From Hyaloperonospora brassicae (Eukaryota; Oomycota; Peronosporomycetes; Peronosporales; Peronosporaceae), in assembly GCA_947650285.1 (NCBI GenBank), contig CANTFL010001442.1:1-64000 (forward strand): a stretch of DNA of 64,000 bases, given 5' to 3'. The notes beneath the pieces were generated by a model that had not been told where the DNA came from, ran no database searches, and saw only the letters and a list, made by a program, of their open reading frames with translations. Position 1 is the first letter of the stretch. Every line of letters begins with the position of its first letter. Both the position numbers and the translations under genes were made by a program. Below, piece by piece: positions 37,274 through 46,994 of this stretch.

Positions 37274-38076
37274 AGGTTGACATCTCCAAGCACAGTGGAG
37301 TCCCGGAGGACTCCCTGTTACTATGTTTTGTCGAACTCGACAGAGCCCTAAGGGCTCGTCGCGTCGAGGATGAGCAAATGAAACTCACATTTGCTCAGAC
37401 CCACTTGGCAGGGCGTGCCAAAACTTGGTCCCTGGGACTCGAGGGTAGCGACCCACATGTGTTTAGGTTGCTATCTGACTTCAAGGCCCGGCTCAGACAA
37501 ACGTTTGAGCCGCCACGGGCTGAGTTCAGGGATCGTTCTGAGCTCCTGAAACTCAAGCAGGGTAAGCGTGATGTGCACGCTTACGCACAACATATACGAC
37601 TCCTCGCGAGTAGTATAACTGCTAACCCAGTTCATGAACACACGTTGATTACGGTGTTCGTGCAAGGGCTCGCCGAACGGCCCGTCAGGAGCCACCTGTT
37701 CCGCCTTGAGCTGAATACGCTTGAAGAGGCGATATCAGCCGCGGAACAGGAACACTTTAGCATGAGACAGGCTCATGCTAGCTCAAACTCTTATCATCCA
37801 CCGAGACGACAAGAGATCGGAGGTCCAGAACCAATGGATCTCTGCTATGTTGAGAGCGAGAGACCTCGCTCTTCAAACAACAAGCGATTGCAGAGGTGCA
37901 ATCGCTGTCAGAAGTTAGGGCACTACGCATATGAGTGTAGTGCTCCACGCCCAGTACCAAACAGTACTGAGCGAAATGGACGACCTTTTGCCAGAAAGGG
38001 CAATGGGCGTGGGTCCAGCGCTGTTGCGAAGCCGCAACAGCGAAACGGACCATCAAAAAATGGACGGGGTCAGTAG
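37270..38076 (+). CDS. Gypsy gag ORF 2: capsid and zinc knuckle (copy A)
   Basis: 268 aa. Residues 30-170 follow the retrotransposon gag capsid pattern (TFAQTHLAGRAKTWSLGLEG, then DFKARLRQTFEPP, with LKQGKRDVHAYAQHIRLLAS). Residues about 213-226 form a CCHC zinc knuckle CNRCQKLGHYAYEC for binding the RNA genome, followed by a basic tail. The stop codon at 38074 lies inside a perfect hairpin (CAGTAGGG and CCCTACTG). It is structurally intact. Confidence 0.9.
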   Translation: MKVDISKHSGVPEDSLLLCFVELDRALRARRVEDEQMKLTFAQTHLAGRAKTWSLGLEGSDPHVFRLLSDFKARLRQTFEPPRAEFRDRSELLKLKQGKRDVHAYAQHIRLLASSITANPVHEHTLITVFVQGLAERPVRSHLFRLELNTLEEAISAAEQEHFSMRQAHASSNSYHPPRRQEIGGPEPMDLCYVESERPRSSNNKRLQRCNRCQKLGHYAYECSAPRPVPNSTERNGRPFARKGNGRGSSAVAKPQQRNGPSKNGRGQ

Positions 38077-38095
38077 GGGCGGAGCGCCCTACTGA

Positions 38096-38512
38096 TCCAG
38101 CAACCTCAAGAGAATTTGCAAATCTCTTGACGAAAGTTGCTCCAGATACACAATCATTGTGTGTCTCTGCACCTGTGATGACGTTTCGCTCATCACCTTG
38201 AAGTTGGAAGCGACGAATGATTTGTCGCTTCGTGCCCTAGTAGACTGTGGGGCGTCGAACAACTTTGTTCGTCACCAGTCACTAGAGGGTCGTAGGCTCA
38301 AGTTCGTTGAGCGCGACATTCCCCTTACGAGAATGACGGTGCGCCTTGCAACAGGCGCATCGATTACCGTTGAGAAACGTGTAGTAGGAATCCGCTACAC
38401 GTTAGAGGGCGAACAGTACGATGATGACTTCATCGTACTGGATCTGGATGACAAATTTGATGTCATCCTGGGATTACCTTGGTTCAGAAGGTACGAGCCA
38501 AGAGTGAGCTGA
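38096..38512 (+). CDS. Gypsy aspartic protease segment (copy A)
   Basis: In the +1 frame relative to gag, opening after a TGA at 38093. It carries ALVDCGASNNFV (the active-site DS/TGA motif, here DCGA) and the flap-side VILGLPWF. There is no ATG upstream in the frame, so it must be made by recoding or is cut off by damage. It ends at TGA (38510-38512), where the family normally has Trp; behind it the same frame continues with typical linker sequence to another stop, TAA, in SVVDH*. Confidence 0.75.
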   Translation, partial: SSNLKRICKSLDESCSRYTIIVCLCTCDDVSLITLKLEATNDLSLRALVDCGASNNFVRHQSLEGRRLKFVERDIPLTRMTVRLATGASITVEKRVVGIRYTLEGEQYDDDFIVLDLDDKFDVILGLPWFRRYEPRVS

Positions 38513-38988
38513 CAGCATCGATCCGTGAAGATGCCTGCCGCTAGTTCATCAGACGGCCATCTGATGAACGTCATGGAGCTTTCACAAGCGTTTGGATGTA
38601 CTGCGAGTGAGTGCGATGGCCTCACTTGCGGTCCGGTCGTTAGCACGACTGCACAAGATCACAGTGTAGTTGATCACTAAACTGTAAAGCAAGCTCCCGG
38701 CGACTGTACAGAAGTACAGGCTTCGCCGGAGGTCCACCACTCGAATCAGTCGAGTGGACCGGGACGTGGATGCACGCCTAGCGGGCGACATCCAGCAAGA
38801 TAAAACCGGTTGCCCTCAAGCGGCAAGACGGAAATCCTCGGTCGACTGGAGAGTCTACCGTAGAGGATCGGTGCCTGACTGTGGTTGCACAGCGACAGTC
38901 GGGAGACGTCGAGGGAACAAGTCCCCACGTACTTGAGGAAGGAATTCCTTAAGAGTCACTTGCTGAAGGATCAGGCCTTCAGCAACCT

Positions 38989-41121
38989 GTGGAACGAAGC
39001 TCCCAGAAAGAAACCGAGACACTGAATGTCTTGGTTAATGATGGATCAAGCGTAGGCGCTTACATGCTTGATCTGGTTGCGCCTCCGAAGTTAACTTCGG
39101 AGATAACTCAACTGCCGACGCTAGAACCGAAACGGTTCTTGCGTGATCTGCGTAGTGGCAAAGTCAAGCAGATCTACATACTCGTCGCAGAGGATGAGTA
39201 TGTGACCGACATTCGGTCGGCAACAGTATTTGCCGAGAACGAACGGGTTCTCAGCAGCTCATCTATGGACGAAAGTGTCCTCGATGAAAAGACTCGGATT
39301 GAGCGATATGAATCTCAATCCTGGAAGTCGCTTCAGGCAAATCCTTTGTATAAGGACTTGATCGAATTCAAGGATGTGTTCCCTGAATCCGTACCTTGCG
39401 AGTTGCCTAAGGACAAAGGCACTCGTCATGAGATTGAGCTAAAACCGAACTCGAAGTATTGTGTCATGAAGCAGTGGCCACTGCCTCGTGAACAAGTACT
39501 AGCGATTAATAAGTTATTTACAAATTGCTTGGCCGCGGGCCATGTCAGGGAATCAACTTTCCATTACAGCTCTTCGACCTTCTGTGTGAGAAAGGACACA
39601 GCAGGATGGCGTATTGTGCACGCATTCAACAAGTTGAATGCTGCAACGGTACCGGCTCAGACGCCGATACCGAGGAAGGACGTAATCATAGATGGTATGT
39701 CAAAGAGTACCATCTTTTTGTCCATGGATCTGATGGACGGATTCTATCAGATCCTCATGCGTGAACGGGACATCCCGTACACAGCAGTGAGTACCCCCAG
39801 CGGTATGTTGTGGGAATGGCTAGTGATGCCACAGGGGCTGAGTAATGCCCCTCCTACTTTCAACAGATGTGTAACAAATTTGTTGAGACCGGTGCGAGAT
39901 TTCGCACCGAGTTACTTCGACGATGTGTTCGTCCATGGCCGGGCTATGGACGGAAAGACGGACGTTAAAGTTCACAGAACTCACGTTCGTCAGGTTCTCC
40001 AACTTGAGCGCAAGCATAAGCTGTATGCCAACCCCAAGAAGTGTATATTCGCGGCTAGCGAAATACCTCTTCTTGGGTTCATCGTCGGCAAACACGGCGT
40101 ACGCCCTGATCTCGAAAAGATCAAGGCGATCATCGACTGTCCAGTGCCAGTCGATGTCAAGGGACTAAGGAAGTTCCTTGGTCTAGCGGCGTACTTGCAC
40201 AAGTACTCGCGCAACTACGCCGAGATGACGGTACATCTTTCTTGTTTACTCAAGAAAAATGTCAAGTGGTCATGGAACGCTGAGTGTCAGCGTTCCTTTG
40301 AAGGTATCAAGCAAAGCTTGATGCAGTCGCCGATCTTGACGATTGCAGATCAGGACAGACCATTTCATGTGGTCTGTGACGCCAGCGATTTTGCAATCGG
40401 CTGTGCGTTAATGCAGTTCGACGCAGATGGCGCGGAGCGCTTCATCTGTTATCAGTCGCGTCAGCTGCGAGCAGCTGAGCGCGATTACCCAGTGCATGAC
40501 AAGGAACTCCTTGCCATGAAATATGCACTGGCTAAGTTCCGGGTCTATCTATTGGGAGATAGACCGTTCATCGTTTATACGGACCATGCGTCATTACGCA
40601 CGGCCGTAAACAGCCCACACCCCTCGCAAAGGATGGAGAGGTGGCTGTCTTTCTTCGCAGAGTATAACTTCTCCGTGGAGTACAAACCAGGACGACTGAA
40701 CGTCGTCGCTAATGCGCTCTCACGCCGGCCCGATTTCGAGCCGGACGCACAACCAAACAGTGAGGATAAGCCCGCTGTTGCGACACTGTCAGTCAGTGTC
40801 CCGTCGTCAAGTTTACTTGACGACGTACGAAAGGCATACGCAGAAGATAAGGATCTTCTGCGATTGATGGATCATCTGGTGAATCCATCCAGTACATCAT
40901 TGAAGAATTTACCGGCTTTGTACCGATCCTCATCGGATCGGTATAGTACACGCAACGGATTGATGTACTGTACAGCTTTTGCCGACGACACGCCTCGTGT
41001 CGTCTTACCCGCTCATCATGATTTGCGTTTATGCACCATGTATGAGTGTCACGATGCCCCAACACGCGGCCATCGTGGTAGAGAAAAGACTTACCTCACG
41101 GTAAGTCGTGACTTTTACTGA
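38989..41121 (+). CDS. Gypsy reverse transcriptase-RNase H, with start of integrase (copy A)
   Basis: 710 codons open, preceded in frame by a TAA at 38950. RT spans residues about 150-345: LPREQVLAINKLF, WRIVHAFNKLN, FLSMDLMDGFYQI, MPQGLSNAPPTFNR and the catalytic SYFDDVFVH (about 39910-39935). RNase H follows with FHVVCDASDFAIG (about residue 458), HDKELLAMKYAL and YTDHASL. The last 70 residues start the integrase zinc finger (CTMYECHDAPTRGHRG). The frame ends at TGA 41119-41121, in SRDFY*PRQYE, where Trp is expected. The product would copy the RNA genome inside the particle. Confidence 0.9.
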   Translation: MERSSQKETETLNVLVNDGSSVGAYMLDLVAPPKLTSEITQLPTLEPKRFLRDLRSGKVKQIYILVAEDEYVTDIRSATVFAENERVLSSSSMDESVLDEKTRIERYESQSWKSLQANPLYKDLIEFKDVFPESVPCELPKDKGTRHEIELKPNSKYCVMKQWPLPREQVLAINKLFTNCLAAGHVRESTFHYSSSTFCVRKDTAGWRIVHAFNKLNAATVPAQTPIPRKDVIIDGMSKSTIFLSMDLMDGFYQILMRERDIPYTAVSTPSGMLWEWLVMPQGLSNAPPTFNRCVTNLLRPVRDFAPSYFDDVFVHGRAMDGKTDVKVHRTHVRQVLQLERKHKLYANPKKCIFAASEIPLLGFIVGKHGVRPDLEKIKAIIDCPVPVDVKGLRKFLGLAAYLHKYSRNYAEMTVHLSCLLKKNVKWSWNAECQRSFEGIKQSLMQSPILTIADQDRPFHVVCDASDFAIGCALMQFDADGAERFICYQSRQLRAAERDYPVHDKELLAMKYALAKFRVYLLGDRPFIVYTDHASLRTAVNSPHPSQRMERWLSFFAEYNFSVEYKPGRLNVVANALSRRPDFEPDAQPNSEDKPAVATLSVSVPSSSLLDDVRKAYAEDKDLLRLMDHLVNPSSTSLKNLPALYRSSSDRYSTRNGLMYCTAFADDTPRVVLPAHHDLRLCTMYECHDAPTRGHRGREKTYLTVSRDFY

Positions 41122-41727
41122 CCACGCCAGTATGAGATTGTACGCAATACTATACGTGCTTGCGATGTTTGTCAACGGGTGAAGCCTAGTCCTTCATACC
41201 GTGCACCATTTCTACCTCTGCCTGTTTCGGCAGAATGCTGGCAGTCCTTATCAATGGACTTCGTCTTCGGTTTTCCCGAAGACGCTCACATGAATAATGG
41301 TATTCTTGTGTTTGTTGACCGGTTCAGCAAGATGGTGAATCTTGTTGCTGTACCCGAGTCAATCAAGGCTCAAGGTTGTGCTCGTGTCTTTCTCGACACG
41401 GTCTTTCGACTGCACGGGTTACCCCGTGAACTCGTATCCGACCGTGACCCTCGGTTCACGGCGGCGTTTTGGCAATCCGTGTTTCGCACATTGGGAACAC
41501 GGTTGAAGATGTCAACCTCTGACCATCCGGAAACAGATGGTCAGACGGACCGTGCGAACCGTGTCCTCGAAGAGATCCTTCGATGGTATGTCCACTCGTT
41601 TTCGAGCTGGAGCGAATTTCTTCCAATGGTGGAATTCGCCATCTATAATTCGGTGCATGCTTCAACACAGCACACACCGTTTTACTTGAATTGCTTACGC
41701 CATCCACGTGTTCCCGCCCTTCTATAG
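41122..41727 (+). CDS. Gypsy integrase core (copy A)
   Basis: Continues the pol frame after the TGA at 41119. It completes the zinc finger (RACDVCQRVKP) and carries the DDE core: SMDFVFGFPED, VSDRDPRFTAAFW, then HPETDGQTDRANRVLEE. Ends at TAG 41725-41727 after HPRVPALL. All three acidic catalytic residues are present, so the core is sound although it cannot be translated with RT without suppression of the stop. Confidence 0.85.
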   Translation, partial: PRQYEIVRNTIRACDVCQRVKPSPSYRAPFLPLPVSAECWQSLSMDFVFGFPEDAHMNNGILVFVDRFSKMVNLVAVPESIKAQGCARVFLDTVFRLHGLPRELVSDRDPRFTAAFWQSVFRTLGTRLKMSTSDHPETDGQTDRANRVLEEILRWYVHSFSSWSEFLPMVEFAIYNSVHASTQHTPFYLNCLRHPRVPALL

Positions 41728-42966
41728 TGTGACTCTTGGATAAGGGGGAGGGAATCGCTCGAGCAAAAACCGTTTTGGCTCTTGCTCATCACGTGTCGAC
41801 GCTAACGTCGTCACGTATGATGCCGATGTCGACAATGTCGACATTGATGAAGAAGATCACCTCAATAATAGCGGCGACGCTATTACTGACTCGGACGATG
41901 ATGACGATGCTGGTATATTCAGCATCGTCAACGATTATGCCAGCGAGGAAGAAGACAACCTCGCTGAAGAAGAGAGCAACCTCTTAGCAGTGCGCACGAA
42001 GCGCACTGAAAGACAAAACAAAGAGTCAGCAGAGAACTTCCTGCTGACTCGAGAAGCGGTAGTCCGTTTCGTTCAGGACTCCATCGCAAATGCGGTGGAA
42101 CGTCAGAAACGGAACGCAGACAAGAATGGAAGAGCAAATGTTTTTTATTTGAAGTTAATGACCTAGTACTACTGTCTACGGTAAAATTACCTGGACATGC
42201 AGTCACTAGTGTCGGCAGTAGTAAACTACTGCCGAAATACATAGGTCCATTTCGAGTGTTGCATCGCAAGGGCAATGCATACACGATCGGATTGCCACGT
42301 AGGATGCGCACGCATCCTACGTTTTACGTGGGGAGGCTTAGGTCGTACTGTCAGTACGAGCCTTCTTCTTCCGATGAAGATAGCCCCCACGTTCAAGAAA
42401 ATCCATCAAGTTCTTGCGTTCGCGCTCCAGACGATCCGTCTGGTCGCGCAGATATGATACCTCGGTATTCAACCGAGATATCTCCCCGCGAGCTGTCGCC
42501 AGCTCGCCGAATAGGGAGCGGACATCCCGCTCGACCTGAAGCTGCGCCGTGGCATAATCGGCGCGATCCCTCGCCCGATCAGCCTCGTGACCCTTGCGGT
42601 TCTTCCGCACGGTATCGGTCAAAGCGTAGCGCCGATCGTGCTCGTGCTTTAAGTCATCGCGCAATTCATCGATTGCGCGATCCATCTCGTAAGGGTCGAG
42701 ATGGTGTGCAGAATCATCTGGAGGAGGTCTTACCTCCTCCACCACATCCTTTGGTGGATGCTCACGGTGATCAACGCTTTCTAGTGGAGCGTATCTTGAA
42801 TCACCGTGACGATTCAGGATCAAGGACGAGCTACCTCGTCCAGTGGCGGGGGTATCCATCTTCTTGGAATAGCTGGAAGCCCCGCTCCCAGCTGATGATG
42901 GATGTGCCTGGTCTCGTCCACCAGTATGACGAGGCTCATCCGATGAGTCCTGTGGCCCATCGGTAA
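41728..42966 (+). pseudogene. Integrase C-terminus: acidic spacer, GPF module and chromodomain (copy A)
   Basis: Reads in more than one frame. An Asp/Glu-rich spacer (about 41800-42000) and the helix LLTREAVVRFVQDS are in one frame; after a T-run (42139-42144) the frame changes. From about 42150 it is open to 42966: GPFRVLHRKGNAYTIG (the GPF module), [12 protein letters not shown], a Pro/Arg/Ser-rich stretch, and a chromodomain [11 protein letters not shown]...[13 protein letters not shown] (about 42775-42935). Chromodomains direct insertion to modified chromatin in this class of elements. The stretch 42338-42966 is also covered by the antisense ORF. Confidence 0.75.
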
Positions 42967-43994
42967 ACACGCGCCCTAGACGCTTGTAGACGGATCGAAA
43001 GTTTGCAATCGCGTCACGCATCTCAGCCGAGATGTGTGCCCTTCCCCAGGGCGAACTTGGGGAATAGACGTCCCTATGTGCACGTTGCGAGTTGTCAACA
43101 CAACTCGCACAAGGATCTTCCCATGTGAGGCAAGGAATGTCTGCCTCACTCGACAAACAGTGCAACCGGTACCTTGCACCGGTTGGCGTTCGCTTTTCGA
43201 ACCTGAGGCGTGTTGCCTCAAGTTTCTTGAGCCACCCTTCTCGTCCAAAATTCTTCACGTTTTGGACGAACGCGTTCCACGCAGCCAAAAGCGATGTTTT
43301 GTCACGCTTTTGGTTGCTGTTGTACCATCGATGTCTAAGAAAGACATCGAGATAAAAATCTTTCTTCAGCGCGAAAGTTCTTCGCGCTGAAACTCAAGCC
43401 GTAAAGCTCAGTCGCATCGAATAAGGGTATTCGATGGTGTTGGCTTGTCTCGTGAGACAAGCTATTGGTGAGCCGTTCGGGCAAACACCACGACTTCAGC
43501 TCATCACGCTTTGAAGTGGTGCCTCTGTCGGTACCACGGCCCACAGAATGACGACGGCTCACGCCATCGTCATCACGCTCGTGCGAAGAAGCACTAGTCG
43601 GCGGTGGTAAGGAACAATATTCCTCACCGCCCTGATCATCGTCATCACTGCCGAACAGACTGTGATGCAAATCACGAACTCGTTTGTTCGGCAGTGGCCT
43701 TGGCGAATAATGAGGCGTCGCCGGTGAGCGAGACGCCTCTGGAACATTGCCCGATTCAGACACATCTGACTCGCCAGAGTAGATGACCTCAATATCGGGG
43801 TCATCATGCGCACGCGGTGTGGTACCGCGTGCACCTGCAGCACCTGTTGCTGCAGGCGGAGAAGGAGCAGCAGACGACGAATCGTCTGCCGCAGAGGCTG
43901 GCACAGCAACGGGCTGTGTAGGTCTTGAGTCACCTCGCACATACATGTTAACTATGCGAGGTCGGGTGGAAAGAGAATGGAACGGACCCAACAA
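42338..43994 (-). pseudogene. Antisense ORF of the Gypsy element, frameshifted (copy A)
   Basis: Same gene as the intact 535-aa ORF at 45387-46994, on the strand opposite to the element. It is split by one extra A near 43360 (GAAGAAAGA versus GAAGAAGA), giving frames 43994-43335 and 43288-42338. The C-terminal half is nearly identical to copy B. The N-terminal 200 codons differ at many amino-acid positions, including several length changes. Confidence 0.8.
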
Positions 43995-44065
43995 GTGCTC
44001 CCTGTCCCAATGGTGGCCAATGGGTGGCCGCCGTATTTTTAATAGTCACACGATGACTATCATTT

Positions 44066-44076
44066 AAGGGGGGTGA
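44066..44076 (+). other. Polypurine tract of copy A
   Basis: AAGGGGGGTGA directly before the 3' LTR, the expected primer site for plus-strand DNA synthesis. Confidence 0.75.
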
Positions 44077-44469
44077 TGTGACGGGGTAGCCCGCTACATG
44101 GATATTGTCATTTAGAAGATAATGACAATAAAGAATATAAAGATGGATATTCTTTTAACAATATCACCAATGGTGGTGATATTGATGGGTCGATCAAAGG
44201 GTCTGCTCATTGGTTGATATCTTGATGGTTTCAACCCACCAATCGCCGCAGGACGCGCGCAATGAGTGGTGACGAGACGTCACCATACACTTAGTTATAT
44301 TAACATAATTAAGTCAGGTTAAACAGCGAGACGGTAACAAAAGACTTAATTATATTAATACGACAGTTCTACTTTTCCCTTATCTACGCTTCCTCGTTTG
44401 CCTCGTGTACGTCTGTAGGGGCACCTAAAACCCTTGCGTTAAGTTCGCGCAAGGGTGTGCCCCGTTACA
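44077..44469 (+). repeat. 3' LTR of Gypsy copy A
   Basis: 393 bp, starts TGTGACGGGG and ends CCGTTACA; followed by the target duplication TCGAC. Divergence from its partner includes the AAAGATGG segment and many single substitutions. Confidence 0.95.
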
Positions 44470-44474
44470 TCGAC

Positions 44475-44856
44475 CACCCCGTGAGTTCACAAAAATTGTG
44501 GAAATGGCGGACAAGCCTAATCCGGCTCATCTGTCGAACCACCATGACGACAAAAGCTGAATGGTGTAACCCGTGAGCTACAAGAGGATCCCGAACATGA
44601 GCGGGACACACGCCTCACGCTAACCAACACTGTACAAAAGCTTTTTTAAGATCGTGAGTGTATTCGCTTGAGTGGTCGTGCTAAAGTAGGAGAGCAAACA
44701 ATTTATTGTCAGCTCCCCGGTCATTAGCAACTTACAACTGGTTTGGTAATAGCGCCAGAGCCAAGCGTCAAAGACAATATCTAGTTATCGAATACGGTGC
44801 ACTCGCGGTGCTTTGCATCGATTATGTTTGACCTCATCAAATTTGTTCGGCATACC
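44475..44856. other. Spacer between the two Gypsy elements
   Basis: About 380 bp of host sequence between the target duplications TCGAC and TTAAT. No gene recognised. It lies at the centre of the large inverted pair. Confidence 0.7.
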
Positions 44857-44861
44857 TTAAT

Positions 44862-45254
44862 TGTAACGGGGCACACCCTTGCGTAATTTAACGCAAGGGA
44901 TTTGGAGTGCCCCGACGGACGTACACGTGGCAAGCGAGGAAGCGTAGGTAGGGTAAAAGTAGAACTGTTATATTAATATAATTAAGTCTTTAAACTACTG
45001 TCTCTTCGTTTGACTTAATTTAATTATACTAATATAACTGCATGTATGGTGACGTCTCGTCACCACTCATTGCGCGCGTCTTGCGGCGATTGGTGGGTTG
45101 ATATCATCACGATATCAACCAATGAACAGACCCTTTGGTTGACCCTTCAATATCACCACTTTGGTGATATTGTTTTAAGAATATCCATCTTTATATTCTT
45201 TATTGTCACTTTCCTTAAAGTGACAATATCCATGTAACGGGCTGCCCCGTTACA
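44862..45254 (-). repeat. 3' LTR of Gypsy copy B
   Basis: 393 bp, TGTAACGGGG...CCCGTTACA. The antisense ORF starts 132 bp beyond its inner end, so an antisense promoter in this LTR could drive that ORF. Confidence 0.95.
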
Positions 45255-45267
45255 TCACCCCCCCCTT
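45255..45267 (-). other. Polypurine tract of copy B
   Basis: On the minus strand a G-run, AAGGGGGGG followed by TGA, abuts the 3' LTR, as in copy A but one or two bases longer. Confidence 0.7.
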
Positions 45268-45386
45268 AACTGATAGTCACAGCGTGACTATCGAAAACAT
45301 GGAGGCCACCCGTTGGCCACCATTGGGACAGGGAGCACTTGTTGGGTCCATTCCATTCACTTTCCGCTTGACCTCGCATAGTTAAC

Positions 45387-46994
45387 ATGTCTATGCGAGG
45401 TGACTCAAGACCCACACAGCCTGGTGCTGTGCAAGCCTCTGCGGCAGACGCTTCGTCGTCTGCCGCCCCTTCTTCGCCTGTAGCAACAGGTGCTGCAGGT
45501 GCACGCGGTATCACACCGCGTGCGCACGATGACCCTGATGTAGAGGTCATCTACTCTGGCGAGTCAGACGTGTCTGACTCGGGCAATGCTCCAGAGGCGT
45601 CTCGATCACCGGCGACGCCTCAGTATTCGCCAAGACCACTACCGAACGAACGGACTCGTGATTTGCATCACAGTCTGTTCGGCAGTGATGATGATCATGA
45701 TCGGGGTGGTGAGTTCTATTCTTCACCACCGCCGGCTCGTGCGACTTCACACGAGCGTGATGACGATGGCGCGAGCCGTCGTCAATCTGGGAGCCGTGGT
45801 ACCGACAAGGGTACCACTGTGAAGCGTGATGAGTTGAAGCCGTGGCGTTTGCCCGAACAACTCATCAATAGCCTATCTCACGAGACAAGCCCACACCATC
45901 GAATACCCTTATTCGATGCAACCGAGCTTCACGGCTTGAGTTCCAGCGCGAAGAACTTTCGCGCTGAAGAAGATTTTTATCTCGATGTCTTTCTTAGACA
46001 TCGATGGTACAACAGCAACCAAAAGCGTGACAAAACATCGCTTTTGGCTGCGTGGAACGCGTTCGTCCAAAACGTGAAGAATTTTGGACGAGAAGGGTGG
46101 CTCAAGAAACTTGAGGCAACACGCCTCAGGTTCGAAAAGCGAACGCCAACCGGTGCTAGGTACCGGTTGCATTGTTTATCGAGTGAGGCAGGCATTCCTT
46201 GCCTCACATGGGGAGATCCTTGTGCGAGTTGTGTTGACAACTCGCAACGTGCACATAGGGATGTGTACTCCCTAAATTCGCCCTGGGGAAGGGCACACAT
46301 CTCGGCTGAGATGCGTGACGCGATTGCAAACTTTCGATCCGTCTACAAGCGTCTAGGGCGCGTGTTTACCGATGGGCCACAGGACTCATCGGATGAGTCT
46401 CGTCATACTGGTGGACGAGACCAGGCACATCCATCATCAGCTGGGAGCGGGGCTTCCAGCTATTCCAAGAAGATGGATACCCCCGCCACTGGACGAGGTA
46501 GCTCGTCCTTGATCCTGAATCGTCACGGTGATTCAAGATACGCTCCACTAGAAAGCGTTGATCACCGTGAGCATCCACCAAAGGATGTGGTGGAGGAGGT
46601 AAGACCTCCTCCAGATGATTCTGCACACCATCTCGACCCTTACGAGATGGATCGCGCAATCGATGAATTGCGCGATGACTTAAAGCACGAGCACGATCGG
46701 CGCTACGCTTTGACCGATACCGTGCGGAAGAACCGCAAGGGTCACGAGGCTGATCGGGCGAGGGATCGCGCCGATTATGCCACGGCGCAGCTTCAGGTCG
46801 AGCGGGATGTCCGCTCCCTATTCGGCGAGCTGGCGACAGCTCGCGGGGAGATATCTCGGTTGAATACCGAGGTATCATATCTGCGCGACCAGACGGATCG
46901 TCTGGAGCGCGAACGCAAGAACTTGATGGATGTTCTTGAACGTGGGGGCTATCTTCATCGGAAGAAGAAGGCTCGTACTGACAGTACGACCTAA
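45387..46994 (+). CDS. Antisense accessory ORF of the Gypsy element (intact, 535 aa)
   Basis: Runs opposite to the element, from 132 bp inside the 3' LTR into the chromodomain region. Residues 1-190 are Ser/Pro/Asp-rich and look disordered. Residues about 190-330 look folded: an Arg/Trp/Phe-rich helical stretch ([32 protein letters not shown]), then a Cys/His cluster ([11 protein letters not shown]...DPCASC) that could bind zinc, and [19 protein letters not shown]. Residues about 430-530 form a long Arg/Glu/Leu coiled coil ([17 protein letters not shown]). No known enzyme motif is seen. Antisense ORFs between pol and the 3' LTR are known in some plant Ty3 elements such as maize Grande, but this protein is unfamiliar to me. 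Transcription from the 3' LTR is inferred, not shown. Confidence 0.7.
   Translation: MSMRGDSRPTQPGAVQASAADASSSAAPSSPVATGAAGARGITPRAHDDPDVEVIYSGESDVSDSGNAPEASRSPATPQYSPRPLPNERTRDLHHSLFGSDDDHDRGGEFYSSPPPARATSHERDDDGASRRQSGSRGTDKGTTVKRDELKPWRLPEQLINSLSHETSPHHRIPLFDATELHGLSSSAKNFRAEEDFYLDVFLRHRWYNSNQKRDKTSLLAAWNAFVQNVKNFGREGWLKKLEATRLRFEKRTPTGARYRLHCLSSEAGIPCLTWGDPCASCVDNSQRAHRDVYSLNSPWGRAHISAEMRDAIANFRSVYKRLGRVFTDGPQDSSDESRHTGGRDQAHPSSAGSGASSYSKKMDTPATGRGSSSLILNRHGDSRYAPLESVDHREHPPKDVVEEVRPPPDDSAHHLDPYEMDRAIDELRDDLKHEHDRRYALTDTVRKNRKGHEADRARDRADYATAQLQVERDVRSLFGELATARGEISRLNTEVSYLRDQTDRLERERKNLMDVLERGGYLHRKKKARTDSTT

Larger units (their letters stand above)
36485..44469 (+). mobile_element. Full-length Ty3/Gypsy chromovirus, copy A (plus strand)
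   Basis: 7985 bp bounded by LTRs 36485-36879 and 44077-44469 and a 5-bp target duplication TCGAC (36480-36484 and 44470-44474). Order: LTR, primer-binding site, two gag ORFs, protease, RT-RNase H, integrase, acidic spacer, GPF and chromodomain, antisense ORF, polypurine tract, LTR. The two LTRs differ at roughly 25 positions by eye, so it is clearly older than copy B. The pol reading frame is interrupted several times, and most of the breaks are shared with copy B. It forms the left half of a large inverted pair with 44862-52848. Confidence 0.97.

Noticed and set aside
45547..45750. Other small frames inside the Gypsy copies, on both strands
   Set aside because: They are shadows of gag, pol or the antisense ORF in other frames and show no independent domain.
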